Origin: Candidatus Gastranaerophilales bacterium | GTDB taxonomy: Bacteria; Cyanobacteriota; Vampirovibrionia; Gastranaerophilales; Gastranaerophilaceae | Direction of reading: 5' to 3' | NCBI GenBank assembly: GCA_900769355.1 | Contig: CAAGGG010000028.1 | Location: 1-24,467 of the forward strand | DNA length: 24,467 bases | Shown here: one piece after another, positions 14,760 through 22,337 of the stretch | How positions within the stretch are numbered: position 1 is the first letter of the stretch | Layout: each line of letters opens with the position of its first letter | Translations under genes and position numbers: made by a program | The notes under the pieces: model-generated | What the model was told of the DNA's origin: nothing | The model's database searches: none | What the model saw: the letters and a program-made list of their open reading frames with translations, nothing else

Positions 14760-15149
14760 ATGGCTATTTCAAACATTCACGAAACATTGTTACTTTACAC
14801 AAAACAAAAAGCTTTAATCAACGACAAATTGTCCACTAATATGATGGACTTGTTGAACTCATCTAAACAGACTGCGCAAGAACAATCTCTATACAACACC
14901 AAGATGGATAACATTTATTACAATTATTATGAAGATGATCAAGACACTTACGAATTGTTAGTAGAGCAGTTACAACAAGATCATGAACTTAAACTTGCAA
15001 ACCTAAATTCTTGGGAAAGCGAGTTGGAAGTAGAAAAAAACAACCTTGAAACTCAATTAAATGAAATTTCAACTTTTGAATCAACTTGGACTAAGTTGCT
15101 TCAAACAAATATCAAAAACGACTTCTCTTACGGCGGAGTTTCTCAATAA
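14760..15149 (+). CDS. Small coiled-coil protein of unknown function
   Basis: I choose ATG 14760 because AAGAGGA lies eight bases upstream; an in-frame ATG at 14727 would only add a basic tail that encodes this ribosome site. The 129-residue protein is soluble and almost wholly helical. Long heptad-like stretches (EQLQQDHELKLANLNSWE and EVEKNNLETQLNEI) indicate a coiled coil, with a Tyr/Asp-rich hinge (NIYYNYYEDDQDTY) in the middle. There are no cysteines and no signal peptide. Such small helical proteins can be secretion substrates, chaperones or structural subunits, but no family is recognised. The terminator at 15171 directly follows. Confidence 0.75.
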   Translation: MAISNIHETLLLYTKQKALINDKLSTNMMDLLNSSKQTAQEQSLYNTKMDNIYYNYYEDDQDTYELLVEQLQQDHELKLANLNSWESELEVEKNNLETQLNEISTFESTWTKLLQTNIKNDFSYGGVSQ

Positions 15150-15170
15150 GGAGTCTAAACAAATATTTAG

Positions 15171-15197
15171 AAAGCAACCTTCGGGTTGCTTTTTTGT
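15171..15197 (+). terminator. Intrinsic terminator with TTCG loop
   Basis: AAAGCAACC (15171-15179) and GGTTGCTTT (15184-15192) form a perfect 9-bp stem closed by a TTCG tetraloop and followed by T residues. It ends the 14760 gene and lies only about 20 bp before the next start. Confidence 0.93.
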
Positions 15198-15211
15198 TGT
15201 ATTATTAATGT

Positions 15212-16189
15212 ATGCTAAAAAACGGTGAAAAATTGGGAGCATTTATTGTTCCAACAGGAATTGGAGCGTCAATTGGCGGATACGCCGGCGATGCAAGCTG
15301 TTATGCAAAAGAATTTGCAAAAATTTCAAAACTTATTGTGAATCCAAATGTCGTAAACGCAGGTTGCTTTTCAGGCATAAGCGACAATATGCTTTATGTT
15401 GAAGGATATTCTATTGATGAGTTTTTCAAGGGAAATATTAAGCTTGCTCCGTCACAGAAAAACAAAATCGGCATAGTTTTTGACAAAGCAATTCCACAAG
15501 ATGTTTTGAATGTACATTTAAATACAATGAATGCCGTAAAATGTGTATATGGTATAGATATTACAGCTTACAAAGTTACTGACGAAGAAGTCGGTGTAAA
15601 ATTCAATGTAGAAAAAAGCGGAATTTCAACGGGCACACTCACAAATCCGCAAACTCTATTAAATACGGCAAAAGCCTTATTAAAAGAAGGTTGTAACGCA
15701 ATTGCAATTGTTTGTCTTTTTGAAGAGCCCGAAGATGATAACCCAAATTATTCACAAGGACTTGGGGTTGACCCTGTCGGAGGCGTTGAGGCAATAATTT
15801 CTCATTATATTTCAAAAGAATTACAAGTTCCATGTGCTCACTCTCCCGCATTCGTAGATTATCAAATATATCCTGATTTGGTTGATGGGAAAGCAGCATC
15901 AGAATACATTACACCAACGTTTTTACCATGTATTTTAATCGGCTTAAACAATGCACCACTTATTTCTACAAAAGAAGAAATTTCAATAGCCAACTTAGAC
16001 TATCTGGTAATGCCTTATGATGCCCTAGGGTCAACTCCTGTTTTTGAGGCAATCAAACGAGGAATTAAAATTTTTGCAATCAAAGAAAATTCTACAGAAT
16101 TAAATGTTTACGCAAGCAAAATTTCAGACAAAATCATTGAAATGCCAACATACAAAGACTGTTTAGACTATATTGTAAAAAATTGTTAA
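15212..16189 (+). CDS. DUF3326 family protein
   Basis: This 325-residue cytoplasmic protein matches my recollection of the DUF3326 family, conserved in cyanobacteria and of unknown function. The diagnostic blocks are AFIVPTGIGASIGGYAGDA (about 10-28), NMLYVEGYSIDEF, NKIGIVFDKAI, GLGVDPVGGVEAIISHYIS (about 183-201), VPCAHSPAF and TFLPCILIGLNNAP. The glycine-rich PTGIGA and the VDPVGG-E segments look like ligand-binding loops, but no reaction is established. There is no Shine-Dalgarno. TATTAT at 15200-15205 lies seven bases before the ATG, so the mRNA may be leaderless. It starts about 20 bp after the upstream terminator and is therefore its own unit. Its presence supports a cyanobacteria-related host. 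Confidence 0.85.
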   Translation: MLKNGEKLGAFIVPTGIGASIGGYAGDASCYAKEFAKISKLIVNPNVVNAGCFSGISDNMLYVEGYSIDEFFKGNIKLAPSQKNKIGIVFDKAIPQDVLNVHLNTMNAVKCVYGIDITAYKVTDEEVGVKFNVEKSGISTGTLTNPQTLLNTAKALLKEGCNAIAIVCLFEEPEDDNPNYSQGLGVDPVGGVEAIISHYISKELQVPCAHSPAFVDYQIYPDLVDGKAASEYITPTFLPCILIGLNNAPLISTKEEISIANLDYLVMPYDALGSTPVFEAIKRGIKIFAIKENSTELNVYASKISDKIIEMPTYKDCLDYIVKNC

Positions 16190-16267
16190 TATTTATCAAA
16201 AAAAATTAAAGATTTCACTAAAACTGCCGACATATAAAAAGGTTCGTGTGAAAGAAAGGCAGAATTT

Positions 16268-17989
16268 ATGAGTGAAAATCCAATAAGAATAACAGGAACA
16301 CCAAATCCAACACAAAGTTTCAGCTCAAATGGAGTTACTTTAGAATCACTGAAAGACAATAAACTTTTGTTTGATTTTTTCAAAAGTAAAGGTTATAAAG
16401 AAGATGCTATAATTTTTTCAACCGACATTGAAAAATTAACACAAGAAGCAGATTCTAACGACAATAGCAAATTATCGATCAAAGAAGCTCGTGCTATGGG
16501 ACTTGAAGGTAATAGACGAGAAATTCGTTCTGCCTTAAAACAACTAAGAGAAATTAAAAACACAGAGCTTGCCGCTACTGTAGATAACACATACTCTGTT
16601 CAAACAGGAGATGGAGAAACTTCAAACTATACAAAGGACGGAACACTTAGAGGTGAAATTTCACAACTTGAAGATAATTCCACTGAAGAAACTTTTTACA
16701 TAAACGGAGACAAAGCCAAAATTGATAAAAAAGTTAAAACTTCTGCAGACAAGCAAACCTCAGAAGAAACAACTTATTTGAATGGAGATAAAAACACACC
16801 ATATAAAACAACAATAAAAAAAGGTAACGATGTAACAACAACTTCCTATGACTGGTTTAATGGAAATTTGAACTCAAAAACAACTACTCATGGAAATGAT
16901 GTTGAAACTACAATATATAAACAAGTTATGGGGAAAGCTGTGCCACAAAGAGTTGTTGAATATTTCAACAGCGATCCGAACTCTTGCAAATCAACAGAAT
17001 TTCACTACAATGACGATAATAAGGTTTCCGGTCAAACAATTAAATATACCGGAGCCAAAATCAAAGATAACGTTATAACAGAAGAAATCAGACTTAATCC
17101 TGAAACAGGAGAACCGTTGACAAATGAAAAGACATTAGTTGATGGTTCAAAACAGTATTTCCAAAATATCGATGGTAAAATGCAACAAGTTGAAAAACTA
17201 CCAGAAGAACAACCTTCTGAAAAGGAAAGTGTTCCAACAGCAACTCAACCACAAAATGAGTCGCCAAAAGCTCAGGTCAACACACCCAAGCCTTCCGGCA
17301 CAGTTGCACCTTCCCCGAAGCATCAAACAAAAACACAACCAACTAAACATAATCCACAAACTCACACTACCACTAAGAAAAGTAGCGTAACTTCAGCTAA
17401 AAAGAAATCGGCACCAACTACTAGACCTAAAACGAAACCCAAAACACAAACACAACCGACTAATGCTAATAATGTCCAAGTGAAGCACACACAACAAACT
17501 ACACCATCAGCAAAACCTAAAAAACTTAAACATGTAAATTATTCATACAGAGTTCCAGGAAACAAATCGGAAGCACCTGCAAGGACTGCCAACGGAGCTG
17601 ATGATGCAAGAGTTCTCGTAAGAAGGAGTAGGTTACATAAAACTGCAAATATTAAAGCTCTTACATATAACAATATCAGAAATACAATGTGCTACTATAA
17701 CAATGAACATAATTGTACATTACCTTCTGCTTTGCTTAGACAGTATTCTAGAACTGACAAAAATATATACGGCACATCATATACGTATTCTGACAAAGAC
17801 ATAATTGCAGATTTAAGATACGTAAAACATGAAATAGAATTAGCAAAAAGCATTGGAGTTAATATTCCTGACAGCCTATATGCTTATGTTCCGCCATACA
17901 AAAATGCGACTCCGGAAAGAATAAGAAAAGAAGTGCGAATGTACGAAGCTGTATTTGGCAAAGGTTCAGCCCACTACCAAGTTAGTTAG
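16268..17989 (+). CDS. Large multidomain protein with EF-hand-like loop and basic Pro/Thr linker, unknown function
   Basis: This 573-residue protein has no signal peptide or membrane helix. Residues 62-73 (DSNDNSKLSIKE) fit an EF-hand calcium loop: Asp1, Asn3, Asn5, a hydrophobic at 8 and Glu12, with Ser replacing the usual Gly6. Residues about 105-310 are strand-rich repeats built on T-x-x-Y/F-x-N-G-D/N (TFYINGDK, TTYLNGDK, SYDWFNGN, EYFNSDPN), reminiscent of MORN/YwqK-type beta repeats. Residues about 315-430 are a low-complexity Lys/Pro/Thr/Gln linker. A helical C-terminal domain of about 140 residues with many Tyr and Arg follows. The layout resembles secreted or surface effectors, but no export signal is visible. 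AAAGG lies about nine bases before the ATG. Its last 24 bases overlap the end of the convergent murI gene. Confidence 0.75.
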   Translation: MSENPIRITGTPNPTQSFSSNGVTLESLKDNKLLFDFFKSKGYKEDAIIFSTDIEKLTQEADSNDNSKLSIKEARAMGLEGNRREIRSALKQLREIKNTELAATVDNTYSVQTGDGETSNYTKDGTLRGEISQLEDNSTEETFYINGDKAKIDKKVKTSADKQTSEETTYLNGDKNTPYKTTIKKGNDVTTTSYDWFNGNLNSKTTTHGNDVETTIYKQVMGKAVPQRVVEYFNSDPNSCKSTEFHYNDDNKVSGQTIKYTGAKIKDNVITEEIRLNPETGEPLTNEKTLVDGSKQYFQNIDGKMQQVEKLPEEQPSEKESVPTATQPQNESPKAQVNTPKPSGTVAPSPKHQTKTQPTKHNPQTHTTTKKSSVTSAKKKSAPTTRPKTKPKTQTQPTNANNVQVKHTQQTTPSAKPKKLKHVNYSYRVPGNKSEAPARTANGADDARVLVRRSRLHKTANIKALTYNNIRNTMCYYNNEHNCTLPSALLRQYSRTDKNIYGTSYTYSDKDIIADLRYVKHEIELAKSIGVNIPDSLYAYVPPYKNATPERIRKEVRMYEAVFGKGSAHYQVS

Positions 17990-18769
17990 TTCTGGTAACT
18001 TGTCCAGCTTGTAAAATAATTCTGACGCAACTTTAAAGTTTTCAGGCTCTGAACTGACAAAGAACTTTTCATACTCAAATTTGTCACCCAACAAACCATT
18101 CTTTGTCAAATCGTCCTTAATATTTTGTGCAAAGAACAATGACGGATCAATAAATTTTTCAACAGGCATGAATTTTTTCAAGACATCTAGCAAATAAGGA
18201 TAATGAGTACATGCCAGCACAATTTTATCCGGCTTATATTCTAACATAACCTCAAGAATTTCCTTTATCTGCTCAATACTTTGAGGTTCGTGAATTCTGT
18301 GTTCTTCAACAATTCTAACCCACTTCGGAGCAGCAAGTTCAAGAACCTTCATATCAGGATTATATTTTTTAATTTCTTTTGAATAAGCATGCGAATTAAT
18401 AGTTGCAGGAGTTGCAATTATTCCAAGATTTTTTACTCCATCAAGATTTGCCAAAGATTCACAAACAGATTGAATAATAGGGTAGATTTTGAAATTATAA
18501 TTGTTTTTCAACTTTTCATAAGTCACAGCAGACGACGTATTGCAAGCCATGACAACCGCTTTCGCATTTTTTTGTTCAAAGAAACGAAAAATACTATCAG
18601 CAAATCCTATTAACTGCTCCTCAGATTTTTCTCCATAAGGCATGTTTTTGGTATCACCAAAATACAAGTAATTTTCGTTGGGAAGAAGTTTTTTCACTTT
18701 CGAAAAAACGGTTAATCCGCCGACACCTGAGTCAAAAAAAGCTATTGGTCTATTATCTGTATTTGTCAT
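17966..18769 (-). CDS. murI: Glutamate racemase (MurI)
   Basis: This 267-residue enzyme interconverts L- and D-glutamate, supplying D-Glu for the peptidoglycan stem peptide. The two catalytic cysteines are Cys76 (VVMACNTSSA) and Cys187 (VLACTHYPYL). FFDSGVGGLTV (11-21) carries the conserved Asp-Ser pair, and YFGDTKNMPYGEKS is the family loop. Length is standard. It lies nine bases downstream of the amidase gene, so the two peptidoglycan genes form an operon. Its last 24 bases overlap antisense with the end of the 573-residue gene; the overlap codes the C-terminal TNLVVG, past the catalytic core. Confidence 0.96.
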   Translation of the reverse strand: MTNTDNRPIAFFDSGVGGLTVFSKVKKLLPNENYLYFGDTKNMPYGEKSEEQLIGFADSIFRFFEQKNAKAVVMACNTSSAVTYEKLKNNYNFKIYPIIQSVCESLANLDGVKNLGIIATPATINSHAYSKEIKKYNPDMKVLELAAPKWVRIVEEHRIHEPQSIEQIKEILEVMLEYKPDKIVLACTHYPYLLDVLKKFMPVEKFIDPSLFFAQNIKDDLTKNGLLGDKFEYEKFFVSSEPENFKVASELFYKLDKLPELTNLVVG

Positions 18770-18778
18770 TTTCTATTT

Positions 18779-20671
18779 CTACTTCTGCTTAAAATAATTG
18801 TCTATACCGTCAGCAATTGATTTTGCCGTTGCTTGCTTGCGTTTTTCACTAATAAGTTGCGCTCTCTCATTAGCATTTGAAATAAATCCGATTTCTACCA
18901 AAATCGCAGGACATGTAGTATGATTTATAACATAAAATTTGGATTTAAACAAACCTCTGTTTGGAGATTGCACCGCACTTGCAAATGACGAGTGAACAGT
19001 TTGTGCCAAAGACATGCTATATTGGTGGTAATAATGAGTTTCCACCCCTGTAATTTCAGGACGAACACTTGAATTTACGTGAATACTTACAAAGATATCC
19101 GGAGAATTGTTTTCGCTAATCGTCACCCTATCTTGCAAAGAAACAAATTTGTCATCAGGTCTTGTCATTACAACCTGATACCCGCGCTGTTTGAGTATTG
19201 CCTCAACCTTTTTTGACACATCGAGGGTAATATTTTTTTCATATATTCCACCACCTGTTGCTCCAACATCTGTTCCGCCATGACCTGCATCAATTACAAC
19301 TTTATGTTTACCGGAAGTTGATCTATTGGTTGTTGTTTTCGGCGGATTTAAAATAACCGGCGTTGTATGCTGGGGTTGTTTTTTTACTACCGGAGTAGTT
19401 GTCGTAGTAGCCTTTTTAGCCTCTTTTACTCGAATTCTTAAACTTCTACCATCGGCACCGATATAAGTTGATGCAACAGCATCTTGCTCAACAGGAATTG
19501 TTAACTTCAAACCGATTTTCGGCATAAGAGTAACTTCTGACTTATCAAACAATGTCCCTTTTATTGCTACCTTAAAGTTTTCATCATTATATTTTGCAAC
19601 ATTATATAAATACAAAATTATCTTGTCGTTATATCTGTCAATTCCATGAACAAATGTAGAATCAAACTTAAACACCATTGAATCGGTCAAAGAATCAATT
19701 TTTTCATGCTGATAAGATACCAGATTTGTAGAATTATTATACAAAGTTGTATTATTTGTTTTCTTATAATTTGCCAAGATTACAGACTGATTGTCGCTGG
19801 AATAAATTGGAATATAATCCCCAACATCTTCTGTCGTAATTACAATTCGCGCTTTGTTTACAGAAAACTGTCCGATTTTAACCGTTTCATCTTCACTAAT
19901 TCTATATTCCTTATTGCGCAACTTTGTATCTACAAGGGTGTTTGGAAGATCATAAACAATTCTGTGCGGATTTGACAAAATCATCGGACGTTCCACCGTA
20001 ATAGAACCAAACCCATTTAAAAGAACACCATTTTGTTTTGTTGTAACAGAATTCAAGTAATATTCTGTATTAAGTTTTAATTCTTTTTTGGCACGAATTT
20101 CTTGTGTTGTTGTATTAAACGCATCTTGAATTTGCCCTACAATAGAGTCATTCGCCTGAGCCACAGGAGTTGTAATAGTTAAATATTCATAAAAATCGCT
20201 TGATGAAGAATGTTCATCTCGGTAAGAATTCTGATAAAAATAATGATCACTAATATTACTATTTTTAAGTTTAATAATAATATTATTTTTCATACGAATA
20301 AATTTTATGCTATCAGGATTAAAACCCTTGTCATAGTATAAAACAACTCTGACTTTATTTGGATTTGCCGAAAATTGGTTAATCTTAACCTGTTTTATGC
20401 TACCTGAATTAAACGTCCAATCTTGACGAGGGAAAGTAATTATCGCATTGTCAATATCAAAATACGCTCTCGACGGATTTTCAAGTTTCACAAGTTTTAC
20501 ATTGTTTAAAACCGCCCCCCCTTGAGTATCTTGTCCTGATAAAACAATTACAGAATTCGAAGTATCAAAGTTGGCAGATGTAAATTTATAAAGTTGCTCT
20601 GCTGAAACTCTTTGGACAAATGTAAATATAAATAGTAATAAAAGTGTAAATATTAAAAATAATTTTTTCAT
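18779..20671 (-). CDS. N-acetylmuramoyl-L-alanine amidase, AMIN-AMIN-Amidase_3 (AmiC-like)
   Basis: The 630-residue periplasmic enzyme cleaves the bond between MurNAc and L-Ala, used in cell separation. A signal peptide (residues 1-24) is followed by an AMIN domain (about 25-137) and a second AMIN-like domain (about 214-300, NGFGSITVERP ... ARIVITT); both should bind peptidoglycan at the septum. A Thr/Pro/Lys linker (about 417-452) leads to the catalytic Amidase_3 domain. Its zinc ligands are His464 (VVIDAGHGG), Glu478 (YEKN) and His531 (SIHVNSS), with catalytic Glu593 (LVEIGFISN). Two AMIN domains before Amidase_3 is the arrangement of cyanobacterial AmiC. The promoter at 20692-20720 drives it; murI follows nine bases after. 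Confidence 0.94.
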   Translation of the reverse strand: MKKLFLIFTLLLLFIFTFVQRVSAEQLYKFTSANFDTSNSVIVLSGQDTQGGAVLNNVKLVKLENPSRAYFDIDNAIITFPRQDWTFNSGSIKQVKINQFSANPNKVRVVLYYDKGFNPDSIKFIRMKNNIIIKLKNSNISDHYFYQNSYRDEHSSSSDFYEYLTITTPVAQANDSIVGQIQDAFNTTTQEIRAKKELKLNTEYYLNSVTTKQNGVLLNGFGSITVERPMILSNPHRIVYDLPNTLVDTKLRNKEYRISEDETVKIGQFSVNKARIVITTEDVGDYIPIYSSDNQSVILANYKKTNNTTLYNNSTNLVSYQHEKIDSLTDSMVFKFDSTFVHGIDRYNDKIILYLYNVAKYNDENFKVAIKGTLFDKSEVTLMPKIGLKLTIPVEQDAVASTYIGADGRSLRIRVKEAKKATTTTTPVVKKQPQHTTPVILNPPKTTTNRSTSGKHKVVIDAGHGGTDVGATGGGIYEKNITLDVSKKVEAILKQRGYQVVMTRPDDKFVSLQDRVTISENNSPDIFVSIHVNSSVRPEITGVETHYYHQYSMSLAQTVHSSFASAVQSPNRGLFKSKFYVINHTTCPAILVEIGFISNANERAQLISEKRKQATAKSIADGIDNYFKQK

Positions 20672-20691
20672 GATTTTTCTCGCTTAACGTA

Positions 20692-20720
20692 ATTATATAA
20701 CTTTTTTGTTAAGCTTTCAA
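20692..20720 (-). promoter_or_regulatory. Promoter of the amidase-murI operon
   Basis: On the minus strand TTGAAA (plus 20715-20720), exactly 17 bp, and TATAAT (plus 20692-20697) form a near-consensus sigma70 promoter, about 20 bp before the amidase ATG. It lies between the HTH gene and the amidase, so the amidase can be transcribed independently. Confidence 0.75.
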
Positions 20721-20732
20721 ATTGTAACAATT

Positions 20733-20933
20733 TTATTCATCAAGCAAATCATTTTTAAGAGCAATATAAACCGCATGTGCCCTGTTTTTCGCAGATAATT
20801 TACGAGTTATCGAGCCAATGTGCGCCTTAACAGTATGAATGCTAATAAATACTTTTTTGCTAATTTCACTGTTGGCATAACCCTGCATAACAAGTTTTAG
20901 AATAGCCATTTCTCTGTCTGTTAATTTTTCCAT
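20733..20933 (-). CDS. Stand-alone LuxR/GerE-type HTH protein
   Basis: This 66-residue protein consists only of the LuxR_C_like DNA-binding domain: LTDREMAILKLVMQGYANSE, then ISKKVFISIHTVKAHIGSI as the recognition helix region, and KLSAKNRAHAVYIAL. The conserved Thr-Val-Lys-x-His core is intact. No receiver or autoinducer domain is present and there is no open frame upstream that could supply one; the region before it is non-coding and then the tRNA. ATG 20933 has AGAGGT six bases upstream, so it is a real short gene and not a fragment start. It lies directly upstream of the amidase operon promoter and could regulate it; that is inference from position. Confidence 0.85.
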   Translation of the reverse strand: MEKLTDREMAILKLVMQGYANSEISKKVFISIHTVKAHIGSITRKLSAKNRAHAVYIALKNDLLDE

Positions 20934-21019
20934 ATCTTACCTCTCATAAGCACAGAATAACATATCTTTTTCAGAATACATTAATGATATTGCCGTAAAA
21001 AATATTTTTAGAAAAAAAC

Positions 21020-21047
21020 TTGAAAAAAAATCTTTTTTTGATAATAT
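21020..21047 (+). promoter_or_regulatory. Candidate tRNA-Arg promoter
   Basis: TTGAAA (21020-21025), a 16-bp spacer and TAATAT (21042-21047) lie about 40 bp before the mature tRNA 5' end. Confidence 0.5.
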
Positions 21048-21088
21048 TAAGATATTGCAAGAGGTTGCAATGAAAAAATTTTGAATAG

Positions 21089-21162
21089 GCGCGAGTAGCT
21101 CAGCTGGATAGAGTGTTTGGCTACGAACCAAAAGGTCGGGGGTTCGAATCCCTTCTCGCGTA
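21089..21162 (+). tRNA. tRNA-Arg (anticodon ACG)
   Basis: A full cloverleaf is readable. The acceptor GCGCGAG (21089-21095) pairs with CTCGCGT (21155-21161), with one G-U at the end. The D arm is GCTC-AGCTGGATA-GAGT. The anticodon stem TTTGG/CCAAA holds the loop CTACGAA with anticodon ACG at 21123-21125. The T arm is GGGGG-TTCGAAT-CCCTT. The discriminator is A (21162). CCA is not encoded, so it must be added enzymatically. Confidence 0.95.
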
Positions 21163-21165
21163 AAT

Positions 21166-21195
21166 AAAAGAGACTCCTTCAAGGGGTCTTTTTTA
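21166..21195 (+). terminator. Intrinsic terminator after the tRNA
   Basis: GACTCC (21172-21177) pairs with GGGGTC (21183-21188), one U-G pair included. It is flanked by an A-run and followed by six T. Confidence 0.8.
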
Positions 21196-21231
21196 ATAAG
21201 AAAAACAAAAAACACAAGACAAAGAGCGTGT

Positions 21232-21444
21232 TTAACTCTTAAATAAATCAACAAATTCTATTTTGAAAAAATTCGCAATTGCAATAAGCTTATCTAGCGA
21301 TGGAATAATCCTATCATTCTCGACTTTGCTAATATACGAAGCGTCGCACCCCAAAAGTTCCGATAACTGCTTACTGGAACAACCATAACGCTTTTTAAGT
21401 TTTTTTAGGTTAGATTTGAAATTTTTCAAAACATCTTCATTCAT
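21232..21444 (-). CDS. XRE-family HTH transcriptional regulator
   Basis: From ATG 21444 the protein has 70 residues; an in-frame TTG at 21474 is possible but lies inside the palindrome. It is a minimal Cro/CI-type helix-turn-helix: LKKLKKRYGCSSKQLSELLG, then CDASYISKVENDRIIPSLDKL, which carries the S-x-(I)-S-x-x-E-N/R-G/D-x-x-x-P-S-L signature, and IANFFKIEFVDLF. No sensor or dimerisation domain is attached. It is transcribed divergently from the prepilin gene at 21525, around a perfect 25-bp palindrome. This is the usual arrangement of a regulator that represses itself and its neighbour. Confidence 0.88.
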   Translation of the reverse strand: MNEDVLKNFKSNLKKLKKRYGCSSKQLSELLGCDASYISKVENDRIIPSLDKLIAIANFFKIEFVDLFKS

Positions 21445-21472
21445 TAAATAATTATCGCTTATAATATTTATC

Positions 21473-21497
21473 AATAATGGATTATAAATCCATTATT
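21473..21497. promoter_or_regulatory. Perfect 25-bp palindrome, candidate XRE operator
   Basis: AATAATGGATT (21473-21483) and AATCCATTATT (21487-21497) are exact reverse complements around ATA. The centre (21485) is 41 bp from the XRE ATG and 40 bp from the prepilin ATG. TATTAT elements occur on both sides (plus 21503-21508; minus at 21461-21466). The palindrome therefore covers both expected -35 positions. Confidence 0.7.
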
Positions 21498-21524
21498 TGT
21501 GGTATTATTTTAATGGAGGTATAT

Positions 21525-22268
21525 ATGGAATTTAAAAATGTTAAAAATCACAAAAATTTTAAAAACGCTTTTACACTTGCAGAAGTATTGATTACACTTG
21601 GAATTATTGGAGTAGTTGCTGCAATGACCTTACCGACCTTGATTGCTAATTATCAGAAACAAGTGTATGCAAATGGTCTTAAAAAAGGAATTAATACAAC
21701 ATTAAATATGTTAAAGAAAATGCAGGCAGACGAAGGTGTTAGTAGTCTTGGCGAAACGGAGTTGTATGCAGATGGAGTTTGTAAAGAAGGTATGACTTGT
21801 GAAGATGCGTATGGCAATCCATCTGTATTTGAACGAATTATACCTAAATATTTGAAAGTTGTAAAAATTTGTAGAGGTAATGATTGTGAAATTAAATATA
21901 AAGGGGCGAGATTTGAAGGGAATTCATGTTCCGACTATGATCTTGGGAATAATTGTAAACTAAGGGTTTCTGATAATTTATTGCCGATTGTAGATGTTGC
22001 TGCATACACAACAAATAATGGAGATTCTGCCCCTTATGTCGGTTTTTATACCGCTGATGGAATGATATATTACATATCTCCAATACTACATAGCTGGTAT
22101 CGTATTGACTATGTGAATGTATTTGTAGATATAAATGGCGAAAAAGGTCCAAATATTTCTAAAAGAGATTTATTTAGTTTTTATGTAGATGCTGATGGAA
22201 AATTAAAATGTTATGATGATGATGCAACTTGTTATATAATGAATAATGGCTATAATATGACGTATTAG
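21525..22268 (+). CDS. Prepilin-like (type II/IV pseudopilin) protein
   Basis: ATG 21525 is chosen because GGAGGT lies four to five bases upstream; earlier in-frame starts (21477, 21513) fall in the palindrome or in the ribosome site. The 247-residue protein has a short basic leader (MEFKNVKNHKNFKNA), predicted prepilin-peptidase cleavage before FTLAEVLITLG with Glu5 present, and the assembly helix IIGVVAAMTLPTLI. The globular domain contains several cysteines (for example CKEGMTCED, CRGNDCE, CSDYDLGNNC) that may form disulphides outside the cell. The segment VDINGEKGPNISKRDLFSF matches the first prepilin at 8233, and both chains end in N-M-x-Y. At this size it is more like a minor or cargo-type pseudopilin than a small major pilin. 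Its candidate promoter overlaps the palindrome shared with the XRE gene. Confidence 0.88.
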   Translation: MEFKNVKNHKNFKNAFTLAEVLITLGIIGVVAAMTLPTLIANYQKQVYANGLKKGINTTLNMLKKMQADEGVSSLGETELYADGVCKEGMTCEDAYGNPSVFERIIPKYLKVVKICRGNDCEIKYKGARFEGNSCSDYDLGNNCKLRVSDNLLPIVDVAAYTTNNGDSAPYVGFYTADGMIYYISPILHSWYRIDYVNVFVDINGEKGPNISKRDLFSFYVDADGKLKCYDDDATCYIMNNGYNMTY

Positions 22269-22284
22269 TGATGTTTTTTATAAT

Positions 22285-22325
22285 AAAAAATCCGAGGTTC
22301 CTATTAGGTACCTCGGATTTTTGTT
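22285..22325. terminator. Bidirectional intrinsic terminator between the prepilin gene and nifJ
   Basis: AAATCCGAGGT (22288-22298) and ACCTCGGATTT (22310-22320) form an 11-bp perfect stem with an 11-nt loop. An A-run and a T-run flank it, serving both converging genes. Confidence 0.93.
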
Positions 22326-22337
22326 TAGTTATCTTGC

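Noticed and set aside
15639..15899. 86-codon minus-strand open frame inside the DUF3326 gene
   Set aside because: It lies fully within a well-supported gene, has no ribosome site and its composition is not protein-like.
20937..21254. Open frame of 105 codons on the minus strand covering the tRNA
   Set aside because: Its middle (GIRTPDLLVRSQTLYPAELLA) is the typical false translation of a tRNA gene read in reverse; there is no ribosome site.
21477..21524. Earlier in-frame ATG starts for the second prepilin
   Set aside because: The first lies inside the palindrome and the second overlaps the GGAGGT site; only ATG 21525 has correct spacing and a normal prepilin leader.
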